DNA from: Hortaea werneckii
Taxonomy: Eukaryota > Ascomycota > Dothideomycetes > Mycosphaerellales > Teratosphaeriaceae
NCBI GenBank assembly: GCA_037044905.1
Contig: JBAOKB010000074.1
Span: forward strand, 620,001-684,000
Length of the DNA: 64,000 bases
Reading direction: 5' to 3'
How positions within the stretch are numbered: the stretch's first letter is position 1; every line of letters starts with the position of its first letter. Made by a program: the position numbers and the translations under genes. Below, in pieces: positions 30,111-42,600 of the stretch. The notes under the pieces are model-generated. The model did no database searches. It worked only from the letters and a program-made list of their open reading frames with translations, and was not told where the DNA came from.

Positions 30111-33100
30111 TCAATACTGAGCCTGCTTCGACTTGACCTTGACCCCTTCCTTCTCCATGCCAGCCTTGAACGCATCCTTGAGATCCCCTCCAGGAGCAGG
30201 CTTCTCCGCATTCGCAGCGTCCGCCTCAGTCTTACGCTTCTGCAACGACTCCACAAAAAGCTTCTGAACCATTTCTTCGCCCTGCTTCTCTGCCGCCTTA
30301 TCTTCCTGCGCGCTGGCAGCTTCGCCTGCGACACGCTCATCCAGCGCCAGCTTCGACTCGCCCAGGGCGTGGATCTGCTCTTCGATCGTGCCGCGTGAGA
30401 CCAGTCTTACGACCTCGACCTCGCGGCTCTGACCCACGCGGTGAGCGCGATTCTCAGCCTGGATGTCATCCTGTGGGTTGAAGCCTGAGTCGAAGATGAT
30501 AACCTTGTTTGCGCACGCCAGGTTAATACCTGCACCACCTGCCTTGGTCGAGAGCATAAACACCGGGATGGATTCGTCATTGTAGAACTGATCCAGCATG
30601 TCCTGTCGCTCATTCATCTTCGTCGAGCCATCCAGCCGCATGAACTTAATGCTGAGGGTTTCGAGCACAGCTTCAAGGATGTCCATGAGCGTTGTGAACT
30701 GCGAGAAGACAAGCACGCGATCTCCATTCTTCGCATAGCTCTCGATCAGCTGCTTGAACTTCTGCACCTTGCCACAATCCATCCACTCATCGTTCTTCAG
30801 TGCGTATCGTTGCAAATAGTCGCGTTCGGTACAGAACTTGTGCAAGGCGTAATCGCCTCCTTTCAAATTGACCCCGGTGTTGCTACCGCCAAGGATAAAG
30901 GCGCGGATCTTATGCTCTGGGTTTCCGCCAAACTCGTCGTTGTTCGCGAGGGCATGAACAATCTTATCGATACGCTTGTCGCTGAACAAACGCCTGGCGA
31001 GCAAGGGGTGGATGGCTGCTTGGCGTAGCGCCATGAGGATGTTAGAAGTGTCTTTCTTAGGGGCCGCTTTGCTCTTGGTGCCAGAGGCTGCCTTCTCTGC
31101 AAACAATTGCTGGGCTTCCAAGATAAGATTGTTGTAGTAGGTCTCCTGCGAGGGGGTCATGTCACACCATTCCACACGGCTGTGCTTAGCCGGAAGGTCA
31201 AGCACCTGCTGCTTCTTACGACGAAGGATGAACGGCGTCATCATGGTTCGTGCTCTGGCGATTCGCTCCGCTGAAAGAAGCGCCGCGTGGTCAGCATCCT
31301 TGGTTGTGGCCTTGTGCTTGAAGATGTAATCGAGGTCTTCACGACGCTCGTTGAAGAGGTCTGGCATAATAAAAGCCAGAATAGCGACAAGCTCCTGCAG
31401 GTTGTTCTGCAGTGGAGTCCCAGTCAGCAAAACCTTGAAATCGGCTTTGATCCGCATGAGACCATGATACCGCTGCGAGTTCGGGTTGCGTAGCTGATGC
31501 GCTTCGTCATAAACGCAGACAGCCGGGCCGAGATGTCTCAGGAAGCGGTTATCATTATCCTTGGCCGCCATATCATATGTAGTCACGACAACGTCAATGC
31601 TGTCAAAGTCCTCCTCAATCTGCTGCTGCAGCTGCGGTCGCTCAGCTTGGAGTCCATAGTAGGGCCTGACGTTAAGCGAAGGCGCGAAGCGAGCAAGCTC
31701 TCGCAGCCAATTCTCCAGGGTAGATCCAGGAACAATAATCAGTTGCATCCCGTCGACGCCATCCTGCTGAAGCTGTGCAAGGAAACTGATGACTTGTGCC
31801 GTCTTGCCGAGTCCCATGTCATCTGCAAGGATGCAAGACATCTTCTGCCTCCAGAGAAGGTGAAGCCAGTTGAGGCCGACTAGCTGATAGTCCTTGAGCG
31901 TGATATCAGCCATCGTTTCAGGCTGGCCGAGGAAGCGCTTCTTAGACTTGTTCGGCTTGGAGCCGTTGGCCGAAACATCCTCAGAGGACAGCGAGCTTGC
32001 TGGTGTGCCAATGCCAGAATCCTGCGCCTCGTCCAGATTCAGCAGCTGAAGCTCTCCATCCGTCTGACTTGCACCCCAACCCTTCAGAGCCTGCTGGACC
32101 GGCTTAGCAAGATCCTCGCACTTCGCTACAAGCTCGTCGACGGCATCGTAACCAGACCACATCAACGCACAGCTCTCAACCATCTTTTCGCCTACTGGCC
32201 TCGCTTTTGACTTCTTCCCGGACTTCGTGGTCTCAGCGACGCTAGAGAGGCCGCGTACGGCATCCAGATCTTCGAATGGCCGCTTACCAATTACAAAGTT
32301 GACGGCATCGTCAGGCTGACCAGACAGGTCCGCGAGGTCTCGTGCGGAGCACTCATTGAAGAACTTAAGAAGCCTGGTGTCAAAGTCAGTCTGGACTGGC
32401 TGGGCCGGCTCTTCCTCTTCGCTCTCATCGCGTCCAAGTCCAGAATCGGACTCCTCGTCATCGTCATCAGAGATCACAGTAGCCTGCCTCTTCTGCTGCA
32501 ATCTCTGCTGTTGCTGCGGCAGCTTCTGAGGGGTGGCGAAGACTGTGGTGAGGGCGACCTTGCCGGGTTTACGACCCTTGAGCAATCGTCGCCCCTGAGG
32601 CTTCACGTCATCTTCCTCATCCTCATCGTCCTCGATCGTGATGGCTTGCTGGGATGGCTTACGCGCAGCTTGGGTAGAGCCATATTTCTGTGCAATTGAC
32701 TTGGCCGGCGCCTTGATCTGCTGCTTTGCGGCCGGACGGACAGGCTGCGATGACTCCTTGACCGACATTGAAGAGCTCGGCTTGCTTATGGCAACGCCCT
32801 TCCTCTGCACCGGAGTCATTGAACTTAGCTCATCCTTGTCATCCGAGTCCGGAAGAGCCTGTGGCTTTTCCGTGTCCGCTAGCCAGGTCATCGCCTGGGT
32901 TTCGTTTCCCTTTGTCTTCACCAAAGCATCGTATACTCGCTGCACAGATTCATGCGACATGATCCGCTGAACATGCTTGATCTTCTCCCTCATAAAGTAG
33001 TCCGGAACAGAGTCAATGTCCTTATAAAGCTCTGAACTCACAGCAGGACGCGGTCGCGCAGGTACTGCTTGAGGTCTCGGTTTTCGAGATGCTCCGCCGT

Positions 33101-33952
33101 AAGCGGACGCCATATCATCACCCGATCTTCTTACGCTCGAGGATGAGGAGGCAGGTGCGCTGTCTTCGTGCCGGAATTGGTTCATCAGTGCGCTAAACAT
33201 CGTACCACCGGAACTAGCAGGCGCAGCTGACGGACGAGCAGTTCGAGCAGCGTTATTAGGCGAGTCCTGCACTCTATCGCTCCCCCTGTTGGGGGTCGAG
33301 TCCAACCCTCGGCCACCTTTTGTGAAGTTTGTCGGTTTTAGATTCGACCGAAGTCCCTGGGTTTCCTCGTCCGAGCTGTGGTGTACGGGCGGATCATCGT
33401 CGTCGCTATCATCGAGCTGCACTGGCTTTTGCTGAATGCCGGCTGGTCTTCTAAAGCCAGTGCCTGGCGGGGCAAGCGTCTGCGCAAGGACGCCGGATGG
33501 CTTCGAGAAAGGTGCGCGCTGTATAGGGGCAGGTGCGGGCTTCGGTGACGTCGATGGGGCCTGCGTCGGGGGTGAGGAGCGATCTACAAGGACATCGGAG
33601 TTCGAGTTCGAGTTCGGTGGAGAGGTTCGCTTCGCAGGCAGCGGTTGGGTTGGCTGCGTGACATGGCGTAGGGTTTGAGACTCTAATGGCTGCGTCGGCT
33701 GCGTAACGTGGCGAGGGGCCTGCGACGAAGTTGATCGGTTGACCGATCCCATATCGGAGTGGAAGGCATCAGGCGCGTACGAGAGCTGCTTCCGCTTCTG
33801 ATGCGGCAGTGGCAGTGTAGGCTGGGTCTCAAAATCTTCAGGCGTAAACTCTTCGCCGCTGTCGTTTTGAGAGTCCCAGCCTTGCCGTTCTCATCGCCGG
33901 TCTTGCGTCTCTTGTTGGGGGTGAAGTCTGAGATCGGATCGCTCTCCGCCAT
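30111..33952 (-). CDS. FUN30: FUN30/SMARCAD1-type SNF2 chromatin remodeller, one -1 frame change near the N-terminus
   Basis: An ATP-dependent nucleosome remodeller of the Fun30/Fft3 group (heterochromatin, DNA-end resection). The start at 33952 gives MAESDPISDFTPNKRRKTGD. At about 33880 a -1 change (equal to a missing G in AAGG[G]C) links it to GWDSQNDSGEEFTPEDFETQ and the main 1213-codon frame; corrected length 1280. The disordered N-terminal third has a CUE-like helix pair (YFMREKIKHVQRIMSHESVQ and LKFFNECSARDLADLSGQPD). Helicase motifs: LKDYQLVGLNWLHLLWRQKM, SCILADDMGLGKTAQVISFL (Walker A), VVVTTYDMAAK, VCVYDEAHQLRN (DEAH), VLLTGTPLQNN; then the second lobe RVLVFSQFTTLMDILEAVLE, FMLSTKAGGAGINLACA and AENRAHRVGQSREVEVVRLV. 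If translation starts at 33752 instead, only the 67 N-terminal residues are lost. It is divergent to VMA21. Confidence 0.93.
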
Positions 33953-34347
33953 GCTTGAGTATGAATGTCGATGGGAGACGCGAGGCGCGACTCAAATCCG
34001 TCCGTGATTGCGCTGCGTGGAACGCGCGCAAATTATGTCGACAAAGGAGCGAATGTTTTCACGAGGACTGGGCAAACGTGAAAAGCAACCAGTCGCCCGC
34101 TTCGCTAGTGCGCATGTGTTAGATCTGTGTGTCGAGAAAGGAAAAGTCGAAGTGAATGCATTTGGCGTCCGACTTCCGGTCAATTCTCAGATCGAGCGAG
34201 GCGCCGTCGGCATGCTCGAGAGATTCACTTCCTCAGCCCTGTCTCGGCTGCTCCCGAACCTTAGTGCACGAATCGAACAAAGCGAACCGGCTGTGGTGAA
34301 TGGAGACAACAAGTATCCATCCAATCCACCAACCCGCAAAACACAAC
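33953..34347. promoter_or_regulatory. Divergent promoter region FUN30 / VMA21
   Basis: About 400 bases between head-to-head start codons. An ORF at 34008-34391 crosses it but overlaps the VMA21 start in another frame and has no family features. No TATA box was recognised. Confidence 0.45.
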
Positions 34348-34816
34348 ATGGCGACGCGACGGGGAGCAGAGCAGGAGAAGACGCATCTTGATCAGGATGA
34401 GATCAAGGAGGGCAAGCCGTCGAACATCTCGCCTGCGGTGCCAGGGTAAGCCCCAGTGAAACGACGCCAGTCCCAGCGCCACCGCACGCGCTCACATGTA
34501 AGGTAGGTCGGTCATCGCGAAGCTACTCGGGTTTACATTCGCAATGGTCACTTTGCCCCTCGGCAGCTACTTTGCATCCGTGAACACGATATTTGGAGGT
34601 AAATGCCGTGCAAATCAAACCCCCTGGAGGATCAGTGTGCTCTCGGTTCCGCCGCAACGGTCACTCACATGCACATTCACAGGCAACTCGACCTACGCGG
34701 GGGCATTGGCAGCACTCATGGCGAACGTCGTCCTCATTGGCTACGTGATCGTTGCATTTCAGGACGATCAAAGCGAGCGCGAAGCCGACGAGGCCGAAAA
34801 GAAGAAGTCAAAGTAG
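34348..34816 (+). CDS. VMA21: V-ATPase assembly factor VMA21
   Basis: A small ER integral membrane chaperone that guides assembly of the V-ATPase Vo sector. Three exons: 34348-34445, 34507-34598 and 34683-34816, with introns GTAAGC..TAG (61 nt) and GTAAAT..CAG (84 nt); 107 residues. The first exon, MATRRGAEQEKTHLDQDEIK, is hydrophilic. Two membrane segments follow: SVIAKLLGFTFAMVTLPLGS and ALAALMANVVLIGYVIVAF, with the family turn VNTIFGGNSTYAGA between them, restored exactly by the second splice (GGA G/GC AAC). The C-terminus is lysine-rich, EAEKKKSK, which could act as a dilysine-type ER-retrieval signal. The single-frame pieces are all under 100 codons, so the gene is easy to miss. Confidence 0.93.
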
Positions 34817-35323
34817 AAAGACTCAACTGGTTTCGTAGTTTACACCAGTCATCATTTACGATTGTATTATGTGCCCAAAGAGGCCAAAGGGGGAAAGAAA
34901 AAAAAGGATCCATGGGAATTCGTTCGTGACTGCGCTCTTCACGCACAGAAAAATGACTCGCTTCTTTCTTTTCTTTAAAGAGGCATCATCAGAGGAAATT
35001 CAGGACCCATCCGAACATAACGCCAATTCTGTGGGGGGTGGCTCTCCCATAGCCTTCTGAAAAGATTCGGCTCCATATATCAACGCCACATCCCCATCCC
35101 ACTCCCTCTCCTTTCGTAGCCCAAGCGCGGCAGTGTGAGCACGCCTCTTGTTCTGCCGACGGCAAGCGCGCTTCTGACGCGGCGAAGCTTGCCGAATGTA
35201 ATATCAAGAACGCCGTCCAATGCATGTCTTTGAGCCCGCTTGTAAATCCGGCGGTTGTCATTATTCCGTGTGAGCACGTATTATTTCCTCCTCTTCGCCA
35301 GATTTCCGAGTATCGAGTGGCGA
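34817..35323. other. Convergent intergenic region, no gene seen
   Basis: 3' flanks of VMA21 (plus) and the DUF2406 gene (minus). It contains short A-rich runs near 34895-34905 and T/C-rich stretches near 34960-34975. Nothing else was recognised. Confidence 0.5.
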
Positions 35324-36661
35324 TTACCCTTTACTGAACCTCTTCTTGAGCCAGCCTTTCTTTTTCTCCGGTTCCGCACGGGCAGCCGAGGGCAGACTGC
35401 CACCAGGGGCGCTGCTGCCCAGAGATATGGGCTGGCGCGCTGGCGGCGGAGCTTGTACTGGGCCACCATGCCCTCCTGCACCTTGCTCTTCTGCGATGGG
35501 CGGGCTTGCGTAGCCATTTCCATAGCCATTGCTGTAGCCGTTGTTGTAGCCGTTGCTGTAGCCGTTGTATCCGTAGCTCTCTGCTGGCTGCTTGCCATTG
35601 CCGTTCCCTCCCGCCATGTTTCTATCAATGGAACTGTTTTCGCTGCTCGGGTCAGTACCGCTGGCCCATGGGCCTGTGCTGTCGGAACCGTTCGTTACGC
35701 CGGTGTGCATCGTGTCTTGGGACTGCTGGTAGCCGTGGTTATGGTAGGGACGACCCTGTCCGCCGTACATGTTGCCGTCCGACATCATGCGGCTGCCGTA
35801 TCGCATGCGGGGCGGGCCATTCATGTAGCTGTCGCGTTGTCCTCCATAGTAGCCACCGCTCATAGCGGACTGACGACCAGGAGAATCATAGCCTGATAAC
35901 ACGTTGGCACCAGATCGTCGCCTCTGTGAAGGTTTCATATACTCACCACCACCGAAGTAGCTGTTCCGCCTGCTGGTCTGGCCTTCTTGGTTGTAAGACT
36001 CTGTCATTGGGTTAATATGCCGATCTGACAACCGAGCACTGCGCGACGTACCAGATCTCATGTATGAAGACTTCCGCTTGTATCCATTGTCGATGGCCTT
36101 CTCGAACGATCGAATCGTGTCTAATGGTCTTTCGAGGCGCGGTCGCGTGGGATTTGAAAGATCGGGATCCGCTGTAGTGGCGTTTTAGCGGATGCCGAAG
36201 CTGATGTCGCCGGGAATACATACCAATGAGGTTGCCATTGGCATCCTTATGCTGTGCGCCTCTGAGCGAGGCAAGGGTTGAGACTTCGTTCAGGTGACGT
36301 ACTTGATCACCACTTTCGTCAGTTGATGCTTCAGGTTTCGGGTTTTCCTTGTTCCCAGCGGCTGTGGCGGCGTCCATGGCACAATGTAGCGTTGGAGGGG
36401 GGGTTGATAACAACCGCGACAAACGATGAATAGACGATCAAAAGGAAGAGATGGATGGAAAGACGTACCACCTGGTGTCTCTTCGGAGAGGGCAGAGTTC
36501 GGGTTGGATTGGTTCTGCCAGATCCTATCCCTGCGCGCCTTCTCTGCTGGCGACTCATGGGTGTCCACCTTCGGCTTGGAGCCGCCACTTCTATCGCTGT
36601 GGAAGCTGAGACCGCGCGAACGGGCGCGGTTGGGCGAGGTCGGTGGCTGGTCCATGCTCAT
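35324..36661 (-). CDS. DUF2406-family protein with Asn-Gly-Tyr repeats
   Basis: Three exons: 36661-36469, 36361-36224 and 36171-35324, with introns GTACGT..CAG (107 nt) and GTATGT..CAG (52 nt); 392 residues. The DUF2406 domain spans all exons: RSRGLSFHSDRSGGSKPKVD, ESPAEKARRDRIW, LASLRGAQHKDANGNLI/A, DPDLSNPTRPRLERPLDTIR and SFEKAIDNGYKRKSSYMRSG. Yeast members are cortical, phosphoinositide-linked proteins, which is family knowledge and may not hold here. The tail is low-complexity: a Gly/Tyr/Met-rich part, then an NGYSNGY-type repeat (four to five NGY units near 35520-35575), a Pro-rich segment, and the basic end KKKGWLKKRFSKG. The splice joins were chosen because they restore the QHKDANGN and PTRPRLERPLDTIRSFE blocks in one frame. 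Confidence 0.88.
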
Positions 36662-38515
36662 GTTCTGAGCGGTGGGTATCAAATTTACGGGCGACGCTCC
36701 GGAGGCACTACTCCGATAGCGAGACAAGAATATCGACGGTGGAGCAAGCCGTTGCAGCAGCAGCGTGCAGTAGATCAGTTGAGATAGTGGAATTCGGCTC
36801 GTCGCGCGTGGGGTAATCGAGGTGGTTGGTGGTGATTGCTTGGCGGAAAACGAGTGACGACCAGAGTGAGCTCGGGGGCGGCGATGGTTGTAGTGACGAT
36901 GGAAGGAGGAGGATTGGAGCACGCACGAGCTTTAGACTTGATGTAGAATCTCTTTCTGCTGCTGGCCAGAGTAGAGAGCGACACGCACGCACGACCCGTG
37001 CGTCCCGCGATTACGAACCTCCCAACGGATTTGGCAAAGAGCTGTAGGCAATTAGCTTTCTAAGCCACGACTACCGCCGCTGGCTCGATGCTAGCGGGTG
37101 AGATAGATGCAGCTGCTAACTGTGCGTACTGTAGTGGTCTCAGTTACCGTGTACCCTCGCTCGCTCGCTCGCTCTCCCGTCCTCTTGCTCCGGCATAAAG
37201 GAATCCCAGAAGCTTATCACGACAAAAAGTTGCACGCTGGTCATGCGAACTTGGCAGCCTGTGTTGCCTCGCACATCCATACTACCACTCAGATATGTAC
37301 TGGCTGGCTGCAATGTATTATTATGACGATCCTACGACTGGCCCGGCGACGGCGATGCCCGCCTGTGCCGCCATAAACGACAATGCGAGAATGCGAGGCT
37401 ACAACGTCCCTGGTGTGGCTGGTGCAGACCGTGCAGTCAATCAGAAGGCCAGCGCATGGATCAGCCGTTCGGGTCTATGATGAGGCATGCCACTACAGCA
37501 CACTGTCATTCACAAACTCAAATGCAATTCTGATACATTCCACTCCACTCCTCGCGACTCTCCGTCATTTCATCAGCAACATGCTGCTTGTTCGGAGCTT
37601 CAATCCGCCCATCTCACCGTAAGCACCTTGCGACTCTTCTCGCCCCTTGAAATCATTTCATACTCGCGATGGATTTCTTAGCTTAAACCTTTCTACCCTG
37701 CGCCTCGCCTAGAGGATGGAGCCCCGCGGAGTGGTGGATGCGTCGGGACCTGCGAAGTGCGACATCCGCGATCTCGGCATCATGCTATCGTTGCTATTTC
37801 GCGCTATGCAACCACTTCCGGCCCTGCATCTTGACTTCATCCTTTGCTCATGCCGTAAGATCTACGTACTGCTTCATGGTAGTCGACTGCTCAGGCCTCC
37901 ATAGGCGACGTACAGCACATGGGGTTTCTCCTCCACCAAAAAGTATTGTTGTAGGCTCTTGTAGGCTCATAAATATATGACTGCCATGTCTTAAGTCCGC
38001 GCCCAGAGGTGGAGCGCACATAAGCCCTCTGCCAACCGCATACCCCTGAATGTATGTCCAGACTCCATTGGCGGCCACGAGCCTGGACACATAGGCCACT
38101 CGTTAATGCCACTGCCAAGTTATCTTTGGTACCTGTACACCAATTGCCTTTTCATAGCGACCAAAGAGGAGAAATGTTCAAATGATTCGATGGAGTCGCT
38201 TTTGCCAGCCTTCGTTCGCTCCAATGTACAACCAGGTAGTAGGGCATGTCAGGTGTACAATTACGAAGTCTCTCCCTCCGAGGGATCAAAGGTGGATGTC
38301 TACATAGCCACTGTAGCATGGCACTTTGACTATTTCCTCGACGTGAGGTGAAGCGTAATGGCAGTGCACTTGAAATTTCTAGCATCATGCGCGAGTGCTT
38401 TTCGCCATTCGCTTGACAGTCAGGCTTCACTGTTACATGGATCTACTACATGATCATGATCGTCGCAACCATAAGCGCTCCTCGAAAACAACCTCATGTC
38501 CACTTCAAACCCAGC
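36662..38515. other. Long intergenic stretch, no supported gene
   Basis: About 1.85 kb. The left end is the promoter of the DUF2406 gene and contains CT-rich sequence and a (CTCG) repeat near 37154-37172. From 37480 to 38450 many short ORFs occur in all frames, none with a motif, splice pattern or codon bias I trust. No tRNA, snRNA or transposon hallmark was recognised. Confidence 0.5.
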
Positions 38516-39336
38516 TTATGCATCTCCACCGCCAGCTGGAACAGATAATCCAAGCTTTCCGCCTGCGTCTTCGCCTGCGCAACATCCTTCCCCAGACGTA
38601 TACACCGTGTCGTCGCACAAGCACTGCGCAGGTCTCAGGCCATTGCTCAATAGCTGGTCTAAAGTATCCCGCAAATCCTCCTCGTGCGCCGTGTTCTCGA
38701 TGATCGGAATGCGCATGGTGTCATGATATCCCAGGTTCCCCAGCTTCCTGCCGCCCTCGGCAATCTCATCACTGCCCGATCCACCGCGCGAGATGCCCTT
38801 GATCTGCTCGATCTCCTTGATCTCGAAGACGTTCCTAGAATTGAAGTTCGCAGGGTTCTGCAGGCCGGCTTCGCAGATCAGAGTAACGAGTACCGCCCAC
38901 TGTGAGTGCGTGTGGATGCAGCAGCCCGCATTGCGTCGCGTGAAGGCAGCCATGAAGAGGGGAGTACAAGCAGAGGGTTTCAGGACCTACCGTTCGCCGT
39001 CAGCCTGTGACAGCTTGGGGCTTGTACTACAAACAACATCGGATGGTTGTGTTTTGTGTTATTCCAACAAGAAGGTGGATCGTACAGGTGGTCTACGCAG
39101 GTACTGCTTGGTAGTGTAGTCCATGACGAACATGTCAAAGGCCTCCATGCGCTCCTTTTGCACGCCGGACGGCGCAAGGTAGATGTGGTTGTCATGTTTG
39201 ATGCTGACGCCGCCGCCGGTGCCAGTCACCCAGCCAAGCGTGTAGAAAAGGCGACAAGGTCGGCGATGCGGTTGGCAGGGTGGTTAGGGTCGGGTGAAGT
39301 GACGAGCGCATCCGCGTCGCCAGTGTGGTCGGCCAT
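38516..39336 (-). CDS. MDE1: Methylthioribulose-1-phosphate dehydratase (methionine salvage), one -1 frame change
   Basis: It dehydrates 5-methylthioribulose-1-phosphate in the methionine salvage pathway; a class II aldolase-fold, Zn-dependent cytosolic enzyme. Exon 1 (39336-39086) begins MADHTGDADALVTSPDPNHP; exon 2 (38986-38516) follows a 99-nt intron (GTACGA..TAG) that joins LRRPP/VLKPSACTPLFMAAFT. Family blocks are TLGWVTGTGGGVSIKHDNHI, YLAPSGVQKERMEAFDMFV, CCIHTHSQWAVLVTL (Zn-site histidines) and GNLGYHDTMRIPIIENTAHE. A -1 change is needed at 39246-39249, where the genome has T4 and the family's LVAFFYTLGWVTG needs T5. Corrected length is 240, matching the usual size. The changed homopolymer strongly suggests a base-calling gap; otherwise the gene would be null. 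Confidence 0.88.
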
Positions 39337-39622
39337 AATGGTGGTCTGTCTTGCGACCTGACACAGCGTGGGAGGAAAATAATTATCCAAGATTGATTAT
39401 TGGAGACAAATGCAGGCGTCCGCTTGAATGTCGGCAATTTCGTGGGTTCGGCGCCGGTTGCCCCGCAAGCTGTGCAGTGTTTATCGGTTTACTTCCGAGC
39501 AGCTTCAGCGTCCGCACCGTCTATCCGCTGCATCAAGCATCACTCAAGAGCAGCGCCAACCGCAGCAGAAGCAGCACGGAGACGAGTCGCACTTCTATGT
39601 GCGCATACTAACCATTACAGCC

Positions 39623-42600
39623 ATGTCCGTCCACGCCGAGCCGCCGCCACCGATCGTGACAGAACCGCATGGCATCAACTATGCAACGGGCTCAGCGCTG
39701 GGCAAGGGTGGCTTTGCCATCTGCCACCGCGCCGAGCGATACGATGGAAGTCGACCAACTGGACACTTGGTGGCATTGAAGATCGTGAAGACCAAGATGG
39801 AGCCGGCCAAGTTGGCACAGAAGTTCGTCACCGAGCTCCAAATCCACTCCAAGCTCTCCCACCCGAACATTGTCGCCTTCTACCGTGCCTTCTCATTCCA
39901 CACATCCACCTACGTCGTGCTCGAGCTCTGTCCCAATGGCTCACTTGCCGACATGCTCAAGAAGCGGAAACACCTGACCCTCCCCGAAATCCGGCGCTTC
40001 ATTATCCAGATTGCAGGCGCAGTCAAATATCTCCATCACCGCCACATTGTGCATCGGGATCTCAAAACGGGCAATCTCTTCCTCGATCACGATATGAATG
40101 TCAAAGTTGGAGACTTTGGTCTGGCGGCTCTGCTTGTGACCGAGCGGGAGATGGAGGTCAAAAGGCGAACGACCATGTGCGGAACTCCGAACTATCTTGC
40201 TCCGGAGATCCTTGGAGAAGGGGAAAGGTCACGACGAAAAAGTTGATCTCTGGGCGATTGGTGTCATCGCCTACACGCTAGCGGTGGGCAAAGCGCCATT
40301 CCATGCCAGTACGAAGGAAGAAATTTACAAGAAGCTCAAAAGCGGGACTTACACCTGGCCGGAACTTCAGCAACTACCAACCAGAGCGCCTATCTTCGCA
40401 ACCTTGTCGCGTCTCTACTAGTCCCCGAAGAGCAGCGGCCGCCACCGGACAAAATTGTGAGCCAGAACTTCTTCAAGATCGCTTACGTGCCTTCGGCTAT
40501 ACCCACTCGGCTAGAGAAAAGGCGCCTCAATGGCCGGATGTCAGTGTGCCCTCTGCGGAGACGATCAGGAAAGGCTACAGTGACACATGGTTTGCGATAT
40601 GCAAGCAGTCAGGTGTTGGCGAGTATGATGAAGAGAACGGAAGGTGTTTCAGGCTAAACGGTGGCAAGAAGGTGAAGAGTATCGTCCATGATTTTGCGGT
40701 GGAGGCGCAGCTAGGAAAGCAGCCGACGATGCCTATTCCGAAAGACATGGTTTACCTTTCCACGGTGAGCAACTGGGATTCACCAACGAGCAGCCTGATG
40801 GAGGAGACTGAGGGTGAGACTTCGCGCGAGGAAGCTAGGAGGGCTCAGAATGCAAACAGGGCTGGCAGGCAATTACGCGAGATTGGTCAGAACGAAGTCG
40901 CAGGTGTGAGCCGCCCAACAGCAGCGAGCAGGAGGCCAGCGCAGGAGCAGAGAGATGCTGAACTCATGCCCCCTCCTGCACGTCCGGCTTCGCGATCGGC
41001 AAGGACTGGCACAGTCAGAAAAGCTGCGAGGACTATAAGCGAGGAGACTGCAGAATCGAGGGAGAAGGTTAATGTTCCATACGATGAGCCAGCACCCGCA
41101 GCGAACCTGAGGGTGGCGAAGACGAGACAAGCTCCTGCGCAAACTGTCATTCAGCTTCTGCGATGCTGAAAGAGTTGAACATCTCTGGTGATGCTCCAAG
41201 GACGAGAGATGTGCCGCAAGAGAGCCGCAATGAGAAGCCTGTAGCAAGAACCGTAAGAGCCAATGGCAGCGTGGCGGCGAAGAGAAGTGCGGATGCAAGC
41301 CTTGCACGGAGACCACGTGCCGCAAGCAGCCGGGCTACAGCGGCGAAGAAAGAGCGGCCAGTATCTCCAGAGATTCCAGATCGACTTGCGACCTTGGAAG
41401 AGATGAAGCAGGCCTCGCCTCCTAAACCCACACGAAGACGAAAAGTAGCAGAGCCAGAGGTGATCGAAATCCATTCAGACCAGGAAGATGGCCAACAACA
41501 ACAAGACGAAAAGCCAGCACCTGCCGCACTCAACCTCCCACCCCCTCCCACTATGGGAAGAAAACTCCCGGTCCCGAGAAAACCAAGCCGATCTCACATC
41601 TCTTCCCCAGCTACTGCGGGCGTGCCAGGCACACAGCCAGACACAGTCCTCCAGCGCCTCCACACCCTCCGATCCAACCTCTCAGCCGCACTCGACAACC
41701 GCAGCCCGGCTTCCTCAGCACCCGCACGCGAGGCCGACCAACTCCCCTTCGTGTCCCGCTGGGTCGACTACTCCCGCAAACACGGCGTAGGCTACGTCAT
41801 GTCCGACGGCACCGTAGGCTGCATCATCAACGCCTCGGCCGCCAACCCGGCGAAGAACAAGCCCGCCACGCCCGTCACCCACATCTTCGTGCGCAACGGG
41901 CAACGCTGGCTCAGCCGCGTCGGCGGCACCAAGTCCAACGACTTCTCCGGCTTGGACCACGTCCCGCTGGAAGTCCTCGAGGACCGCGGGGAGGAGGGCA
42001 CGGTGCGCAAAGTCTACAAAGGCCTCGGTTCCGTCAAGGAAGGACCGCTTGCGATCGAGGCCGAGCGGCGCCGGACCTTGAGTGTGCTGTGGGTCAAGTT
42101 CGGGCGGTATATGTGCCAGTCGCTGGACGGGGAGGAGAAGGCGGATGCGGGAGGGAATAACAGTGATAATTTCGTCCGGTTCTATCAGCGGATAGGTTCG
42201 GTGGGGATTTGGGCTTTTGCCGATGGATGTCTACAGGTGAGTCCTTTTTTTTTTTAAAAAAAAAAAAAACACGCCCTCCCCCCTTTCCCCCTCTAACTTC
42301 TGAAGTTGCCACTGGTGGACCAATAACTGACTGGGGTTTGTTTGAAGGTGCATTTCCCCGACCACACGAAACTTGTCCTCTCCGCCACGGGACAGAGTCT
42401 CTCCGCTACGACCATCTCGACAGAAGCCGCCGCGTACCTAGCCTCGCACGCAGATCTCCTCCCGCACCACGTGTCCAGTCGGGAGGTCTACACGGACTCC
42501 ACATCTTCGCTCCTTCACGAGGGAGGGCGGATCCGCCAGCGGATCGTCCGAGCGAACCAGTTGCACGAGAAGCTCGATTTCGTCTTGCAGGTTGTGGAAC

